This document shows, one piece after another, positions 1-13,874 of a stretch of 64,000 bases of DNA. The position numbers and the translations under genes are program-made. The DNA comes from Archegozetes longisetosus (Eukaryota; Arthropoda; Arachnida; Sarcoptiformes; Trhypochthoniidae). The stretch spans positions 19,470,220-19,534,219 of the forward strand of contig JAEMBT020000001.1 of the NCBI GenBank assembly GCA_018873245.2, written 5' to 3'. The notes beneath the pieces were generated by a model. It was not told where the DNA came from. It was given only the letters and a program-made list of their open reading frames with translations, and ran no database searches. Within the stretch, counting starts at the first letter, position 1; every line of letters starts with the position of its first letter.

Positions 1-3000
1 CTCTCAATTATAGTATGGCAAATTTTCATAAGTCATCTCCTATTACAACATCAAAGTAATTAAATGCACAAATTCGGTGTTTCAAAAAACAAATTTTGAT
101 TGAGCTAATGTTACGCAAGAATTGTTTTTCATAAAAAGTTTTGAAAATATCCATAGAATAGAACCTATATTTAAGGTGAGCGCAACTATTAATCTTAAAA
201 TTTGAATGGTTTCCACACTTTCAAACAAGAAAATAATTACATTGTAATGTTTCGCAAGTAAGATATGATTATTGAGCGGAGCTTTGCAATAATATTAATA
301 TATTGTCTAAATAAGATATTTACAGATCAAGTTCAGTTGTCCCGGTCTTGGAATGTAGAGACTATAATCATACGGAAATATAATACAAATAGAATGCAAA
401 TCATCGTGAGTGTTTAATATATCATTCCAACCCTTTAAGCACGTTATCAGTTAAAGTATGTTTATTGAACAAAAGTTTAGTTAATTTCATTGTAAATTTA
501 GCTAACATAACTATTTTGGTTAAGTGTTATTTATTCAAAAGTAAATAATCAAAATGCAAACATTTCAGATAGTTGGAGCTAAATTTATTTCTCAAAGTTT
601 TATTTTCATAAATATCATTACTCATAGGAAGTAAGAAGTTTTTCTGAAGACAGCAACAAACATTCTACAAATTAATAGCCTAATAAATAAAGATAAAAAT
701 GCTGTCAAAGCATAATTCAGGTGAAATAGGACTCTATATGAGTGCTGGCCAAACGATTTTAGGTATTGAAGACCGATAGTTAGCTGGGTATAAATTAGTG
801 GAAGAGCTTCATTTGGAATTGACACAGCATAGAAACACCAAGTCATTTACTGAGCACAGTTGTAGATCATCGGTTCGTATAAACAGTACATATGATTCTA
901 GAAGTTTCAAAAATTAAATCACTCATAAGTCCCTAATTTTAAAATCAAGTTTTTAAGTCTAAAGCCCTATAAGCGGCAAATTAATACCATCTTTCTGTTT
1001 ACAAACACCTAAAGAATGAACGGATAATCTCAATAAACAATATATCGTATCAATCACTCGAATACTTTTCTATGATTGATATCTGACCTAAAGCGCAATC
1101 GTATTGATAACCGAATGCTTCGAACCGTATATGATTGAGAATAATTCGATATAATATAAAACAAGTAGTCGATCATTCATTTGGCATGAAATTTGAAACA
1201 TATAAGTAAAATAAGAACTAATGCGTTTTAAAATTAAATGGCTCTGTACTTAATTCAAAGAATGAGTGCTTTTACATAATCAGGATTTGTCTGTAAGGCT
1301 GACATAAATATTTGATTTGTACAAAATCCTTTTCTACGATTGATTATCTTGCGTCAAATTATTAATTTATGAGTTATTAATGTGGGCGTTTGGTATAATT
1401 ATCAGCCTAATTAATGAGCCAGATTTAGTTGCCTTTATAATAAACCTTTTATGGCCTTGTGTTAATAGATTCAAGTTTTTTGTACTTACATATTAATAAA
1501 AGTCATTATAATATCATTTGAATCTTTCACAATCATTGTAAGCCTATTATAAGAAATACTACTAATTAATAGATTTTATATTACCTGTTTGATTTGTGAT
1601 TAAATATTGTAAAATATTTTACTATTCAGACTTTAAATCTATTAGACAAATGCATGCAACGCTTTATAGTCTACCTTAAACTTGATCTTTTCATTCATTA
1701 AGCATGTATCAATTTTTACGCAATGTCAAGTTCACGTTATTTCTCAGATAAAACGTCAATATATTAAATATTGCCTTGAAGCTGATAACTTATCAGAAAA
1801 ATTAGCAAATTCATATTATATGACTGTTTATTTTATATTATTGGTTTTGGCATTAACTTTCATAATAAACGTATTAGCATTAACTACTTTATTCATTACA
1901 AAAATAATTATTTTTAATAATCGTTTTTAAAAACGTCATCAACAGCTTTAATAGTTTAAAAATACTTAAATTGGGCTCAAATTCATAACAAGTCATATGA
2001 AGTTACTTTAAACTGTGTTAAAAGAACATTAGAAATGACTTTATTTTAAATTTTGATCTCTAATGGGTGTCCCAAACAATACTTATTCTAAAATAGGGGT
2101 TAAACCATTTTTTCAGTTCATTAATTATGTATGAGTGTTGAAAAGTGCCCAAATCATGTCATTATGTCTAATACTGATATCTTCTCAGCAAGACTTTTCA
2201 GAATTTCAATGTAATTAATCATTTATTTTATATTCTAAAACTTATATATGCAATATAACTTCAGATTAGATTTAAATTAGACTTGAGTCAAACGACGGAA
2301 ACGATCTTCTCGAAACTTCTCGAAACTTCTCAAAACCTCTCAAAACCTCTTAAAAATCTCTCAAAACTTGGGCCAATTGATCAGATGTTCAGCTTGTAAA
2401 AGTCTTAATCTAAAGTATTTGAAAGTCAAATTTTGGTTTTAGTAAGTTTGATCCGACTGTTTTAATATGCATACCACAAATATTCAATCAAAAAATGTAG
2501 TTTATGTCAAATTAATGCCATTTGTTATGCAGTTTTGCGCGAACGCTGACCGCAATGCATATCAATAATACGATTAAATATTTTCTTAATTGCCAACAAT
2601 AACGGAACAAAGTTGAACTTTCTTCACTCTTAATCAATAAATATTTAGTTTGGTTCTTTAATTAAAAAATCCATTTTGACTGCAATTCTTTTGAATATTT
2701 TTGGAGAAGAATAAAAAAGATTTGTTCCATTTTTGAATTAATTAGTGACATAAGCTGTTGATTAAGTTGAACAAAATAAGTTCATCCTTCACTAATTCCA
2801 TAACTAATCTTATTACTTAAATATATTCATCAAGTTAAGATAAATTTGAAACACATTTTAGGAATTTTACTCTTTTTTGGATTTTAATCCTAGACGTAAT
2901 AATCCGGATTATATTTTGCGAAATGTAATCATTTATGTGATTATATTTATGAATTAACACAAATTCATTTAAAATAGAGTAAAGCTATTCTAATAACTAG

Positions 3001-6000
3001 TTATGCCTATTTATTCAATTGAAATTGTCGATTTTACTAAAAGTAAAACTAATCTAGTTGAAAGATTCGTCTTCTTCAAAGCCCACAACTTTATTGATGA
3101 AACAACAATTTAAGTAATTGAAAAGTATATCAGATACTCGTTAAGGTGAACAAAATACTATTTTCAAGAACTAAAATGTAATCGTTTGTTTTCCAATAAC
3201 ATTGAGAGAAGTAAATAAGGAGGAAATTTAGCACAAAGATGATCAAATAATTAGATATGACGAATTAGTTGGTGATAAAATAATCTAACCTATCTATAAA
3301 CTGATAAAGTGATCTCTATATTTGATATAATGCTCAATATGAAACAAGACAGTATATTAAATGTATTGAACTTATGAAATTTTCATAGATAAAACTTATG
3401 TCTGAAAACAAATAAGTAACTGCTAAGATACAACAAATTTTACGTTTTCTTATAACTACACAATTAGTGATAGCTGATTGGCAAAAATCAAATCCAGCTC
3501 TCAATACAACAAATGAACGAAACTTAAAAAGTACTTCTGATTATCCTCAGTTTGATAGCAAGGACTTCAGATATGACAGCAAAACTTATTTCAACTCAAA
3601 ATTCGATGCTATTAGAGTAGTTATAAAGAGAAAAATGTCAATCCGGCATTGGTCGTTGGCGTTAGTATTAAAGGACAAAATTTATAGGTTCAAGGATTCG
3701 GTTATTTAGATGTTGAAAATGGTATAAACGTGGTAGAAAACTTTGTTCACACTTTTTAAATTGAGCTAATCCTGTCATTTTTAAAGAATACTATCTCTTG
3801 AACGCCTGTTACAAAGCTATCCCTTAAACATGTGACAAGGGTTTTAAGTTTTGACCGAAGAAAAGTTTAGTCTAATTTGAACTTTAGTTCAGTTGAGTTT
3901 AAAATTTTTCTATAAATTAAAATTAAAAATAATTTTTTTTGAGTTCTATAGTTATGGATAAAAATTGACTCTCAACGGAAGAGGAAAAAGATTTAGTTTT
4001 GTGGTATATCGAAATGAAAAATCTCGAATTCCATTAAATGTTGCAAGTCTTAGTAATTCAGCATTAACATTTGCAATAAATAAAATTATAGCCTTTTAAG
4101 ACTATGTTTAAAACTTATTCTTTCAAAAGTGTGAACTAAGTTTCCTGTCACACTTTATAAAGTATAGTTCTCAGACTCTGACGAGAATCGCCATCATTAG
4201 TAAGTCAACAACAATACTTGTGGCACATTTGGTCGAATCGGCAAAATTAGATTGAGATCAACTCATCAATAATTATATATCTGAAGACAAGTTTCATGTC
4301 AAAACATGGGACGGAAAAGATGTTAGCATAACTTTGCGTTTATTGATGTTTCACACAAGCTGTTTCACAGATATTATCTCAAAATATGATTTCAGGTTTA
4401 AAATAATCATTTATCTGTTTTTTGATTAGTTTTTAATTTTCAAAACGAGTCATTCACATGAACTATTCAATTGAACTATTTTTTAAAATCTAAACTCAAG
4501 TCCTCAAAAATTCTTGGTTAAGAAATTGGTATTTACTTCTCCGGCTTGAAGGTACCTCAGCTTTTCATTTATTATCAATTACTTTAATAACGCTACGGAA
4601 TCATTCATAACATTCAAGAACGATCCGCTCGTGTACACGCCTAGAACTCAATATTTATATTCGCATTTAGTGTTTATTTTGATAAGTGCTATCATAGAGT
4701 CCGTTTTAGGTACAAGTTTCAAAAAATCATACTTAGCGTTCTTCATTACGACCTCGGAATGACCACAACTTTATGGAGAGACCAGAAAATCTATATTCAA
4801 ATTGATCAAAATATTGCGCAAGACTAAGCAAGCACATTGTCAAATACTGCTACGTATGATGAGGTGTCAAGAAAACTGATAAAAAAATACCTATTTCATA
4901 TATAATTTTATATTTTTGAATAATTTATTGAATATTTCGAATATTTCATTGAATAAATCTCCAAAAGTATAGATATTGGTTCGAAATTAAGAACCGGTAG
5001 AGTCCTTTCAACAATTGAGGGCTTACTTAAATTTGGTAACACAATGCTTTAAAATGATTGAACTCGTGGTAAACATGGTTATTTAACTTGTTCCATTGTG
5101 AAACAACTATGGACTCGAATTACAGATATGGGGAATGATATCAGTTATGGTAAGCAATTTGAAGCTGATTTTGTGTAATTGTATTTATGCCTCGCCTTTT
5201 CAATTGAAACAAATATACTTTTATTACGAAAACAGGTATGGGCTGGATTGTAACTAACTTATCTACTTCGGAGTGTGCTTTTTGCGAACGATCAAAATTA
5301 AGTAATTTACTCAACATAATAGAGAGCTATTAGGAGTTTCGACAATTTTGGCTATTATGACAAATGTTAGACATATTCATGCATTATATGACTTGTCTTA
5401 TTTTATTACAAATTACTTGGTATGATCGCATAAGACTTTAATATTCAATTTTTGCACTCTTATTTGAATAAAAGACAACTTCAGTATAGAACTGTTGCCG
5501 CATTGTTGGAACTCGTGCTCACACAACAGCTTAAGACACTCTTAATTACTTAGTTTAGTGAAGGTAAAGAAGTGCTGAACTCTCAATACAAGTTTCAGCA
5601 AATATAACCTTGACTCTAAAGTCTAATAGACTTGAATTGCAATTAAACTGATCATTGAATGTAAAAACTGTTATTCTTTGAATAATCACGCTATCGATAT
5701 ACTTAAAACATTATTATAACAAATTGCTCAGATCCAAGTTCATTTAAGATACAAGGTTTAGATACAAGGTTTATGAACTTTTTGTAAAATATTGTTAGGA
5801 AGCGTGTTCTCCGATAGTTGAAGCCAAGTTCTACTCTAAGCCAAACCTAAGCGGAAAAGGAAGTGCTAGCTTTATAAAATAAGTTCAAAACTTGTGGTAT
5901 GGACATATTTTCGTTTTATCAAACTTTACTAACATAGTATTAATTTGTTTGATTAGCTTAGTCTATATGTAGTACGTTGAGCATTAAATAACCAAAGAGT

Positions 6001-6089
6001 GCAGCACTCCGTCAAATAGTTAAAAAAAATATGCGCACATTTTTCACTTTGAATTTGAGTATGACATTACGCAATATTACATAATAGTT
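1..6089. other. AT-rich intergenic stretch, no gene recognised
   Basis: Six-frame reading gives only short stop-rich ORFs without recognisable domains or plausible exon chains. The one structured item seen is the short tandem repeat at 2306-2369, listed separately. Promoter and 5' UTR of the sarcosine dehydrogenase gene should lie at the right edge, but no clear TATA box was identified there. Confidence 0.6.
2306..2369. repeat. Short tandem repeat, ~10-bp unit
   Basis: About six degenerate copies of a 10-mer of the form CTTCTCGAAA, drifting to CCTCTCAAAA, stand head to tail. The array is short and imperfect. No gene overlaps it. Confidence 0.7.
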
Positions 6090-9000
6090 ATGCTATCGAA
6101 AGTCATAATAAAACAATTGAATACTCTTTCGATAAGAGCTACACACACATCAGTACCAGAATCAGCAAATGCTGTCATAATAGGTATAAAGTATTTGATT
6201 ACTAAATATATATAACTTAACTATTTAAGAATCAAATTGAATTTTTACTACTGCTAAACAAGTTCCGTATGTTTGTACTGAACTATTGGTTTGTTTGAAG
6301 GCGGAGGTGTTATTGGACTGTCGACAGCATATCATCTGTGTTCGCGCGGATTCACAAATGTTGTTCTTCTAGAAAGACATCAGATAACAAGTGGAACCAC
6401 TTGGCATACGGCTGGTATTCAACAAAGTTTCGATTATTTTATATTAAATATAAAAGCAGTTTGTCTTTAGAATAAATGTTTTTATAGCTTTTGGTAACTA
6501 TTTTCTAGAGGAAAATATTGAAACTTCAAAAAGTTGACGTTTCTTTTTATATAAGATAGAACATAGTCGTAGCAAAACTTGTTATTTATTTCTAAAGTTT
6601 CATATTCTCACTCCTACTGACAAACTGATAAAATCAGTAAAAAAGTTGTTAAAAGTGTTGAATGTATTGAATAATATCTAATATAAATAAACAGGTTGTA
6701 TTTGGCGATTACGTCCATCGGACACAGACATTGAACTTCTGAATCATACACGATATCTATTGAATGATCACTTAATCACATACGATGGTATCGATAGTAC
6801 TGGTTGGATCAATAACGGCGGCCTATTTCTGGCCCATTCAAGCGAACGACTAAGAGAATATAGAAGGCTTCACGGAATATCAAAATACTATGGAATCGAA
6901 GCATATATGGTGGATAAGAGTGGTGTTAGTGATCTTCTCGGACCACTGATTGAAGGTGAAAAGTCTAACTTAATCGGTGGACTGTACAGTCCAGGTGACG
7001 GCAACGTTGATCCAACTATTTATTGCAATGCACTGAAAAAAGCCGCAGGAAATCAGTGCAAAGTTGTAGAAGATGCGGAAGTCATTGGTATTAATGTCAA
7101 GTCAACTAATAGCGTTACTCAAGATAAGAAAATTGAGGGTATTTAGAGTTTCTGTTTTCAAACTTCATCAGAGATTTATTATATTGTATTTATCTATTAG
7201 TTTAAAATTGTCTTACTTTTAGGTGTGGTCTTCGAGTTAGGCCTAAACAAAGAGAAACATGAGATAAAGACAGATGTTGTTGTGAGTGCTAGTGGTGTTT
7301 GGGCTCCATATATAGCAAGTCTGGCAGGTATTGACAATTTGCCGCAACGGGCCTTAGAACACGCTTACATTATCACCGAACCAATGCCTCAATTTGTATC
7401 ACCCCTTAAAATACCAAATATGAGAGATCATGACCTCTCAATGTATTCAAGAACTGTTGGTCAGTCATTGAAAATCGGTGGATATGAGACTAATCCTCAG
7501 TTTATCAAAAGTCAACCAAAGTCTTTGAATCCTTTCACTTTGTTTGATCTAAATTGGGATTCGTTTGGTATTAATTTAGATAATGCCCTCAAACTAATGC
7601 CTAAACTTAAAACTGTTGGCATTAAAACAACAATCAGTGGTCCCGAGTCTTTTACGCCTGATCACAAACCACTTCTAGGAGAAGATCCAAAAGTTAGAGG
7701 TTTTTTTCATGCCAGCGCTTTCAATAGTTTAGGTATTTTGACAAGAATTTAGGTATTCTTTTCATAAATGAAATCTTCATAAACTAATTGATTCCGCTGT
7801 TCAGGTATGAATTTATCAGGTGGTTGTGGCAGAGAACTGGCCAAATGGATAATGAATGGAAGACCAGAACTAAATATGTTTGCATATGATATAAGACGTT
7901 TCAATCCTGACTTGAGTTATAATAAACAATGGGTTAAAGACCGATGTATTGAAGCCTACGCTAAAAATTACTCAATTGTTTACCCGTTTGACGAATCAGT
8001 TTCTGGTAATTTAGCTTAAATTTTATTGTATAGTTTCCAATAATGCAAGTTATAATTTATTAATTGAAGGCAGAACTAAGACCTACAGGGATCCACTTTA
8101 TGACAATCTATTAGGGCAGGGATGTGTTTACGAGGAAAGAGAGGGCAAAGAAAGGCCAGGCTGGTTTCACACTAATATTCACAAACAACAAAATATTTCC
8201 TATCAACACCATTTAAGTCTTGATCATTCATTTCAAATTAATCTACAATCAACGCAATGGAAAGCTATAAAAGATGAGTGTTTGGCATGTCGTCAAAATG
8301 TTGCCGTATTTAATACCTCTTATATGGGAAAAATTATGGTAACTGGTAGTGACGCTCAACAGGCTATTGAATGGCTGTCTACTAGTGATATTAAGTCAAA
8401 GCCAAACGGAGCTACAATCTACACTTGTTTTCTTAACAGTTTGGGTGGTGTTGAGTCTGATGTGACGGTCTCTAAAATTGATTCTGATAACTATTACGTT
8501 ATTTGTTCTGGTTTTGCAACTAATCACACTTTCAGTCATATGTCTTCTGTTATTAGGGAAAAATATTTCAAATCAGTCCATATTAAGAATGTTAGTTCAG
8601 ATTTCGGTATTTTATCAGTTCAAGGACCGAATAGTAGAAGACTTCTAGAGCAATCGTTAGGCATTTCAGGACTCGATAACATGCCGTTTTCGACTCATAA
8701 GGAAGTCAATATAGGCAATAACTCTTGTGTAAGACTTTCAGATTTGGTTTTGAATCAAAAATCTAATAGAATATTATTTAATAGGAGAAAATGACTTTAC
8801 GGGTCATACGTTTGACATATGTTGGAGAGCTTGGATGGGAATTACATGTGCCCACCAAAAACTTAGAGTATCTCTATAATAAACTTATGAAATTAGGACT
8901 CGCTAGGAATGCAGGCTTTAGAACAATTGACTGTTTGAGCACTGAAAAAGGATACAGACATTGGAGCCAAGATCTAAGATCTGATGACACACCACAAGAA

Positions 9001-9366
9001 GCTGGTATTGGCTTCACTGTGGACGAACGCAAACTCAAATCTGAATCATTTTATGGCGCCAAATCACTCAATAAAAGACTGAAAACTAAATCAAAAGCAT
9101 GCGCATTCATCACTCTAAATGATAAGAATGTATCTGTTTGGGGATTAGAACCAATTTATTTGAATAATCAGATTATTGGTTATGTGCGAAAAGGTTCTTA
9201 TGGTTTCGCTATTGATAGCCCGATAGCTATCGGTTATGTTGACACAAAAATTAGAGATAATGATTCAGTTATGATTGAAGTGAACGGAAATCTATGTTCA
9301 GCACAAGTCCATCAAAGATCTCCTTTTGATCCTAAAGGACTCAGGATTAAAGGAGTCTATGCTTAG
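6090..9366 (+). CDS. SARDH: Sarcosine dehydrogenase, mitochondrial (7 exons)
   Basis: Flavoprotein oxidising sarcosine to glycine in the mitochondrial matrix, passing the one-carbon unit to tetrahydrofolate. Exons: 6090-6183, 6301-6414, 6695-7138, 7223-7732, 7805-8005, 8070-8728, 8785-9366. All introns are GT...AG and phases agree, giving 867 codons, close to vertebrate SARDH (about 918). The start is the first ATG after an in-frame stop near 6021 and opens a basic, hydroxylated mitochondrial presequence. Order: dinucleotide fold with IGGGVIG (residues 31-37); the TTWHTAG motif whose His (about 67) binds FAD covalently in this family; DAO domain to about 400; [15 protein letters not shown] segment; linker GQGCVYEE and ERPGWF; GCV_T aminomethyltransferase domain from about 525 ([17 protein letters not shown]); GCV_T C-terminal barrel ending KGVYA. 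WRLRPSD and AYDIRRF favour SARDH over DMGDH or PDPR. AATAAA lies at 9423-9428. No lesion seen. Confidence 0.95.
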
Positions 9367-9770
9367 CTCTACTGTTTGTTTCAATACGGTTTGAAGCGAA
9401 TAATCAAATTTCGATTAAAACTAATAAACGAAAATCGTCATTTTGAAGTTCATTTATTTATTATTTATGGTATTATTCAAACTGATTAATTAAAACTTAA
9501 TATACTAGATGATTGCGAAAAAAGTTTTCTAAATAGATAATTAATGGCAGAACAGAACTAAATTTGTCTAAAAAGATTAATATTTAAACTGTGTTCTATG
9601 CATAAGTTTAGATAGTTTTAGAATCACTTTATTGATAATATAAGTATACTTATCAACTAATTGGCTTTGAAGCAACAAAATGACCAAAAGAATAGCTTTG
9701 GAAGTTATTCCATCTATCGACTTGTAAATAACTTTTGGATCAAAGGTTTATGATCGCATCATATACTAAA

Positions 9771-10131
9771 CAGCGAAGTTCGCAACTTGTTAAGAATTAA
9801 ATCTGTTTAACTTTTAAATGTTAGTGAAGGTTAAGATAAGTGAAATTTAAAATTAGCAAATGCCAAGTACTTAATTTCGTATAGAATTAATCTGTTTTAA
9901 CATGACTTTTCAAGTAATTGGCATACTATAAGTCCTTACTTTATATAAGTCCTTTAAAGTCAACTTTTTGACGAATGCTTTTAAGTTGAATATAACAAGT
10001 CTTAAAACAGATTAATTCTATACTGAATTAAGTACTTGGCATTTAGTAACTTTAAATTTGGTTTGTCTTAACCTTTACTAACATTTAAAAGTTAAATAAA
10101 TTGAATTCTTAACAATTTGTGAAGTTCGCTG
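9771..10131. mobile_element. MITE-like inverted-repeat element, copy 1
   Basis: Element of 361 bp whose ends CAGCGAAGTT and AAGTTCGCTG are inverse complements. Arms of about 135 bp (9771-9905 and 10000-10131) share AATTAAGTACTTGGCAT-type sequence and a Pu/Py block around TTTAAATGTTAGT. A related copy lies at 55710-56070. No ORF, so non-autonomous. No clear target-site duplication. The superfamily is undetermined. Confidence 0.75.
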
Positions 10132-10226
10132 TTAAATCTAAACTAGAACTTTCTACAAGTATTTTCTTATAATCATCAAAAATTGGTTTTAACATTCAAA
10201 GTAAGCTACCTTAACATAAAGATTGA

Positions 10227-10487
10227 TTACAACGTGATTGTTTCTCGATTAGTTCCTCTTTCAATGTGTTGATCATGTTCATTGTGATTCGATTGTTTAC
10301 AGGCAATAATAGTGACCCAAGTACAAACAGCATTACCATCTGCGTAGAACGCGGTTTCTGTACCCCGATAGCCATCATTCATTTGACGATCTCGAGGCCA
10401 TTGTATAGAATTTGGAAATTCAAGTTTTAGCGAGTGGTCGAGTGTTGGGACTCCAAACCATGTCATAAGCGACTGATTCTGTGATCC
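10227..10487 (-). other. Unrecognised coding-like fragment
   Basis: A 79-codon open frame (10227-10466), open upstream to about 10487, has more balanced composition than the surrounding AT-rich DNA. Its protein includes the motifs MTWFGVPTLDH, SIQWPRDRQ and TAFYADGNAVCTWVTIIACK. I do not recognise the family. It may be the last exon of a gene or a decayed fragment: no convincing upstream exon was found on the minus strand between 10490 and 12000, and the desaturase on the same strand ends at 12014. Treat as provisional. Confidence 0.3.
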
Positions 10488-11457
10488 TTCTCCAAGTTTA
10501 ATAACTATTCAGTTTAATACTTAAATTTACTATAATTGCATTACAAATCGAAGTTTAAATATTGAACAATTTATGAAACAAGTTCGATAGAAGCTACTTT
10601 TGAAAAATCTTGATAGTTATTCAATTAGTTTCGTTTTGATTTCTATTGAAATATAGATTCCTGTATTCCTCTAATTGACACCAAAATTATGCGAACAGTT
10701 AAAAAATTTAGGAGAAATCAATTTTCTTAAATTCATATAAAAACTTTGGTCATTTTAATTGTAATAAGCTTAATATTATACATTATTCAAAATTAAAATT
10801 TCAATATCATGACCTCAGGCCTCGTTATTTGTTCTAACTCAAAGCTCTAAGAATTAAATTTAGAAACTTTAACTTTTCAAAGATTTTTATAATTACTTTT
10901 ATTGTAGCAGCTATTTTCGTCTCCTATCCGTAACACTTTTCATTACGGCGTAAATAAAATATTTTTGAAGAATTTCATTGTCAATGCACTCATTGTTAAA
11001 TAAGAATTTACAAAATATAAAAACCATATAGTGAATGTAAAGTTAATTCCATCGATTCTTTATATCGAGCTTTAACAATAATGAAAACTTGAGCAATATA
11101 ACACTGATTTTTACGAAAGTTACTCTAATTTCAATTATTGAGAAAAATTTTTAAGTTCTATGAAAACTTACTTTCAATCAATTATCACTTAGTTCTAAGC
11201 AAAGAAGAAACCAATGAATATTTATAGGAAAATTGCATAAATTATCAAAAAATCTTTATTTAAATTTAAAATGTTATTGATTAAATATCTAAAAAAATAT
11301 TGACACCCACAGTGAAGCCATTGTAGTGTGTTTTATAATGAAGGTTATGAATTCGGAGAACGTGATGAAGCTGGATGATAGCCGTTAATCAGAATTAGAG
11401 ATACCTTTTGAAAAACTTGATAAAGTTATTATCTAAATGAAACTAAATACACTTTAT

Positions 11458-13874
11458 GCTACAAGCTATAGTTTGAATAAATTGTAATCGTTCACTCCAA
11501 AGATTACTTTATTTCAGTAATACATATACTCTAGTATTAAATTTTAAAGTCCATAATAAATTGGATTGATTACATAGTAATGATGCAGTAAAGCTTGTTT
11601 CGTTAGTTAAAATTTTTGTCAGATATTCTACAAATTGGCTTATAATTGCAAAATAGACATATTTTGAAAGACGCACTTCAAAATATTTAACTTCTTAATA
11701 AGCTCAAATGAAACTATGACCTATCATAACCAGCGGAATTTAAAAGCATTAAGAACACCACACCTAACATTATCTCTTAATCTTAAATAAAATAAGAGTT
11801 TATCGCTATAAGAATATGAAATATTCGAAACTAGATATACAAATAGCTATTTAGATAGAACTATTTTTAACCAACAAAGAAATATTTAGTTTAATTAACT
11901 GATTATAGCTGACAATAAAATTACTTAAGATAGGATTTGAACTAGTCATATAGATTTGTTGACTAGTATTTATATAGATTGTGATTCAATTCAGTTTACG
12001 AGAAAAGCCTTTGTTAACAACGGAGGCCCAAAAATACAAGTAACACAAAAGTAAATGTTATGATCCAATCCAACAATGTAAATCCTTCCTTAGTTTGTCG
12101 ATTGATATCTAGAAATTCACCTGTTCTCTCTTGTCTTTTCAATACTACCTCACGAGGAACTTTCTTCCGATCTGTGACCCAACCGATCATAGCAAATGAA
12201 TCAATGAAAAGTGTGGTAAAATTGAAATTGTATTTCCAACCATGTTCTGAAGTTGAATAATCGTATGGAAACATGTGATGATAGTTATGGTATCCTTCTC
12301 CAAACGAAACCAAAACTACACCCATATTCTCTGCTGGTTTGATATTTTTGTCATATGGATGACCACCCGATAAATGTGCTGAAGAGTTGACTAACCAAGT
12401 CACATGAAGAATAAAACAATATCTATACATCGAACATGTGAAGAAAGCAACTATTAAATCTTCGTTCCAGAAATAGTATGGTATAAGTGCTGGAACTATA
12501 AAACAGAATATGATTATCAATGGAAAATAGAATCTTCGTTGAAATTTGACTACTGGATCATCCCAAATATCACTCATGTCAATAAGCTTTCCCTTTTCTA
12601 TGACTTGTGGATGTTTTCTACACAGTAACCAACCGACGTGTGCGAAAAAGAATCCACGATTCGAGTTATGTGGATCTGCATCTGTTTCTGAATGTTTATG
12701 ATGTACTCTATGATCACGAGACCATTCATATATATCGTTCTGAAGAGCCATTGTGTTAAATATCATTAAAATGATACGTAATGGTAGATTTGCTTTATAT
12801 GATCGATGACACCATAATCGATGAGCTCCAGCCGTTATACCCATTCCTAAATACAAAACTATTCTTCGAAAAACATTCAACGACTAGTTCATTGAGAAAT
12901 TGAAAGCTAACAATTGATCATCATATTTTTGTTAGAATAAAAAAATAACAAGTGTGATAAATATGAGGGATATTCACATTCTCAAATTGGTTAAACACCA
13001 TTCAAATTTAATATCATATTTAAAAGAATCTGAAATAATATTTTCGACAAACCGAAAAATAATTAACTATAAACTAGAATTGATTCGATTTTCTAACTAA
13101 ATATTTTTATTACAAAGTTGAAAACTTATTTTTATTTAATTTTATCTTTCACTGACCTGAAAGTATTTTGAATACAACGACTGCAGCAATAGTTTTCAGC
13201 CGAGCTTCGACTGCATATAAATATAGTCCATAGAGCGCTGATACATGTAAAATAGTCATCAAAAATATATTTCTCCAGACAATTTCAATCTTGTAAGGTT
13301 TCTTCACTAGTTTACTTGAATTCGTTGAGTGGCCATTAAAGTTTTTAGAACTCATCGAATTTATATTTGGAGTCATTTTTGGTTTCTGATTACAATCACA
13401 ATCGAGATACTGCTCAAAATTTTCGATTTTGAATTCACACTCCGAGTATGCTGCTGTTCAAAATTCACAGACTTTTATCTTATAGAACAAAAGGAACTTT
13501 TCTCGAAAAAGACGTATAAGAATTGAATGAGGTTCTTATGACATAATATGATTCAAAGAAACAAATTTTTAGTTATTATATTGTGATCAAAAAGTAAGAA
13601 TTTTGTTATTGGTACCACATTTTCCTTATGTGGAAAATTCTAGGTGAGCCAACAAGTATTGTTTTGATGGTGATTCTGAACTTTAATTGACGTCAAAGTA
13701 TTGTGCTTTCACATTTGACATTCAAATCGACTGAAGTTTCCTCAATCTTAAACTATGCGTGTAATATAAGTTTGATTGATTAACATTGTGTCTTCATGAA
13801 TACTGTCATGATATTTTTAGTTTATTAACTAGGACTGAAACTACCACTATCTGGAATTCCAAGTCTAGAATTTG
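11458..13874 (-). repeat. Inverted segmental duplication, unit 1 (desaturase)
   Basis: This unit is similar in inverted orientation to 23225-25663. The similarity includes 5' flank, exon 1, the whole intron, exon 2 and about 550 bp of 3' flank, so the copy was made at DNA level and not through a spliced transcript. Flank similarity is lower than exon similarity, with many indels in the 3' flank. Ends were judged by eye and may be off by tens of bases. Confidence 0.85.
12014..13376 (-). CDS. Acyl-CoA delta-9 desaturase (SCD-like), copy 1
   Basis: ER-membrane di-iron enzyme that puts the first cis double bond into fatty acyl-CoA. Two exons on the minus strand, 13376-13157 and 12846-12014, separated by a 310-bp GT...AG intron; phases fit and give 350 codons. 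The junction recreates the family sequence ILSGMGITAGAHRLW. The frame runs further upstream of the acceptor, but that part is intron. Three His boxes are present: HRLWCH (about 82-87), HRVHH (119-123) and HNYHH (260-264). Four hydrophobic segments fit the family. Oddity: the last codons read FLGLRC then stop, because a T run near 12031-12035 is one base shorter than in copy 2, whose tail continues FGPPLL for several more residues. V and M replace the usual A at WLVNS- and IGW-adjacent sites. Probably functional, but the C-terminal shift is suspicious. Confidence 0.9.

Larger units (their letters stand above)
9367..12013. other. Intergenic stretch with one MITE and one coding-like fragment
   Basis: Between sarcosine dehydrogenase and the desaturase. 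It contains the probable SARDH polyadenylation signal (9423-9428), an inverted-repeat element (9771-10131), an unrecognised coding-like fragment (10227-10487, minus) and, from about 11458 to the gene, the 3' part of the desaturase duplication unit. Nothing recognised elsewhere. Confidence 0.6.

Noticed and set aside
1682..1930. 82-codon hydrophobic frame
   Set aside because: Composition follows the local AT richness; no signal-anchor logic, splice context or family resemblance.
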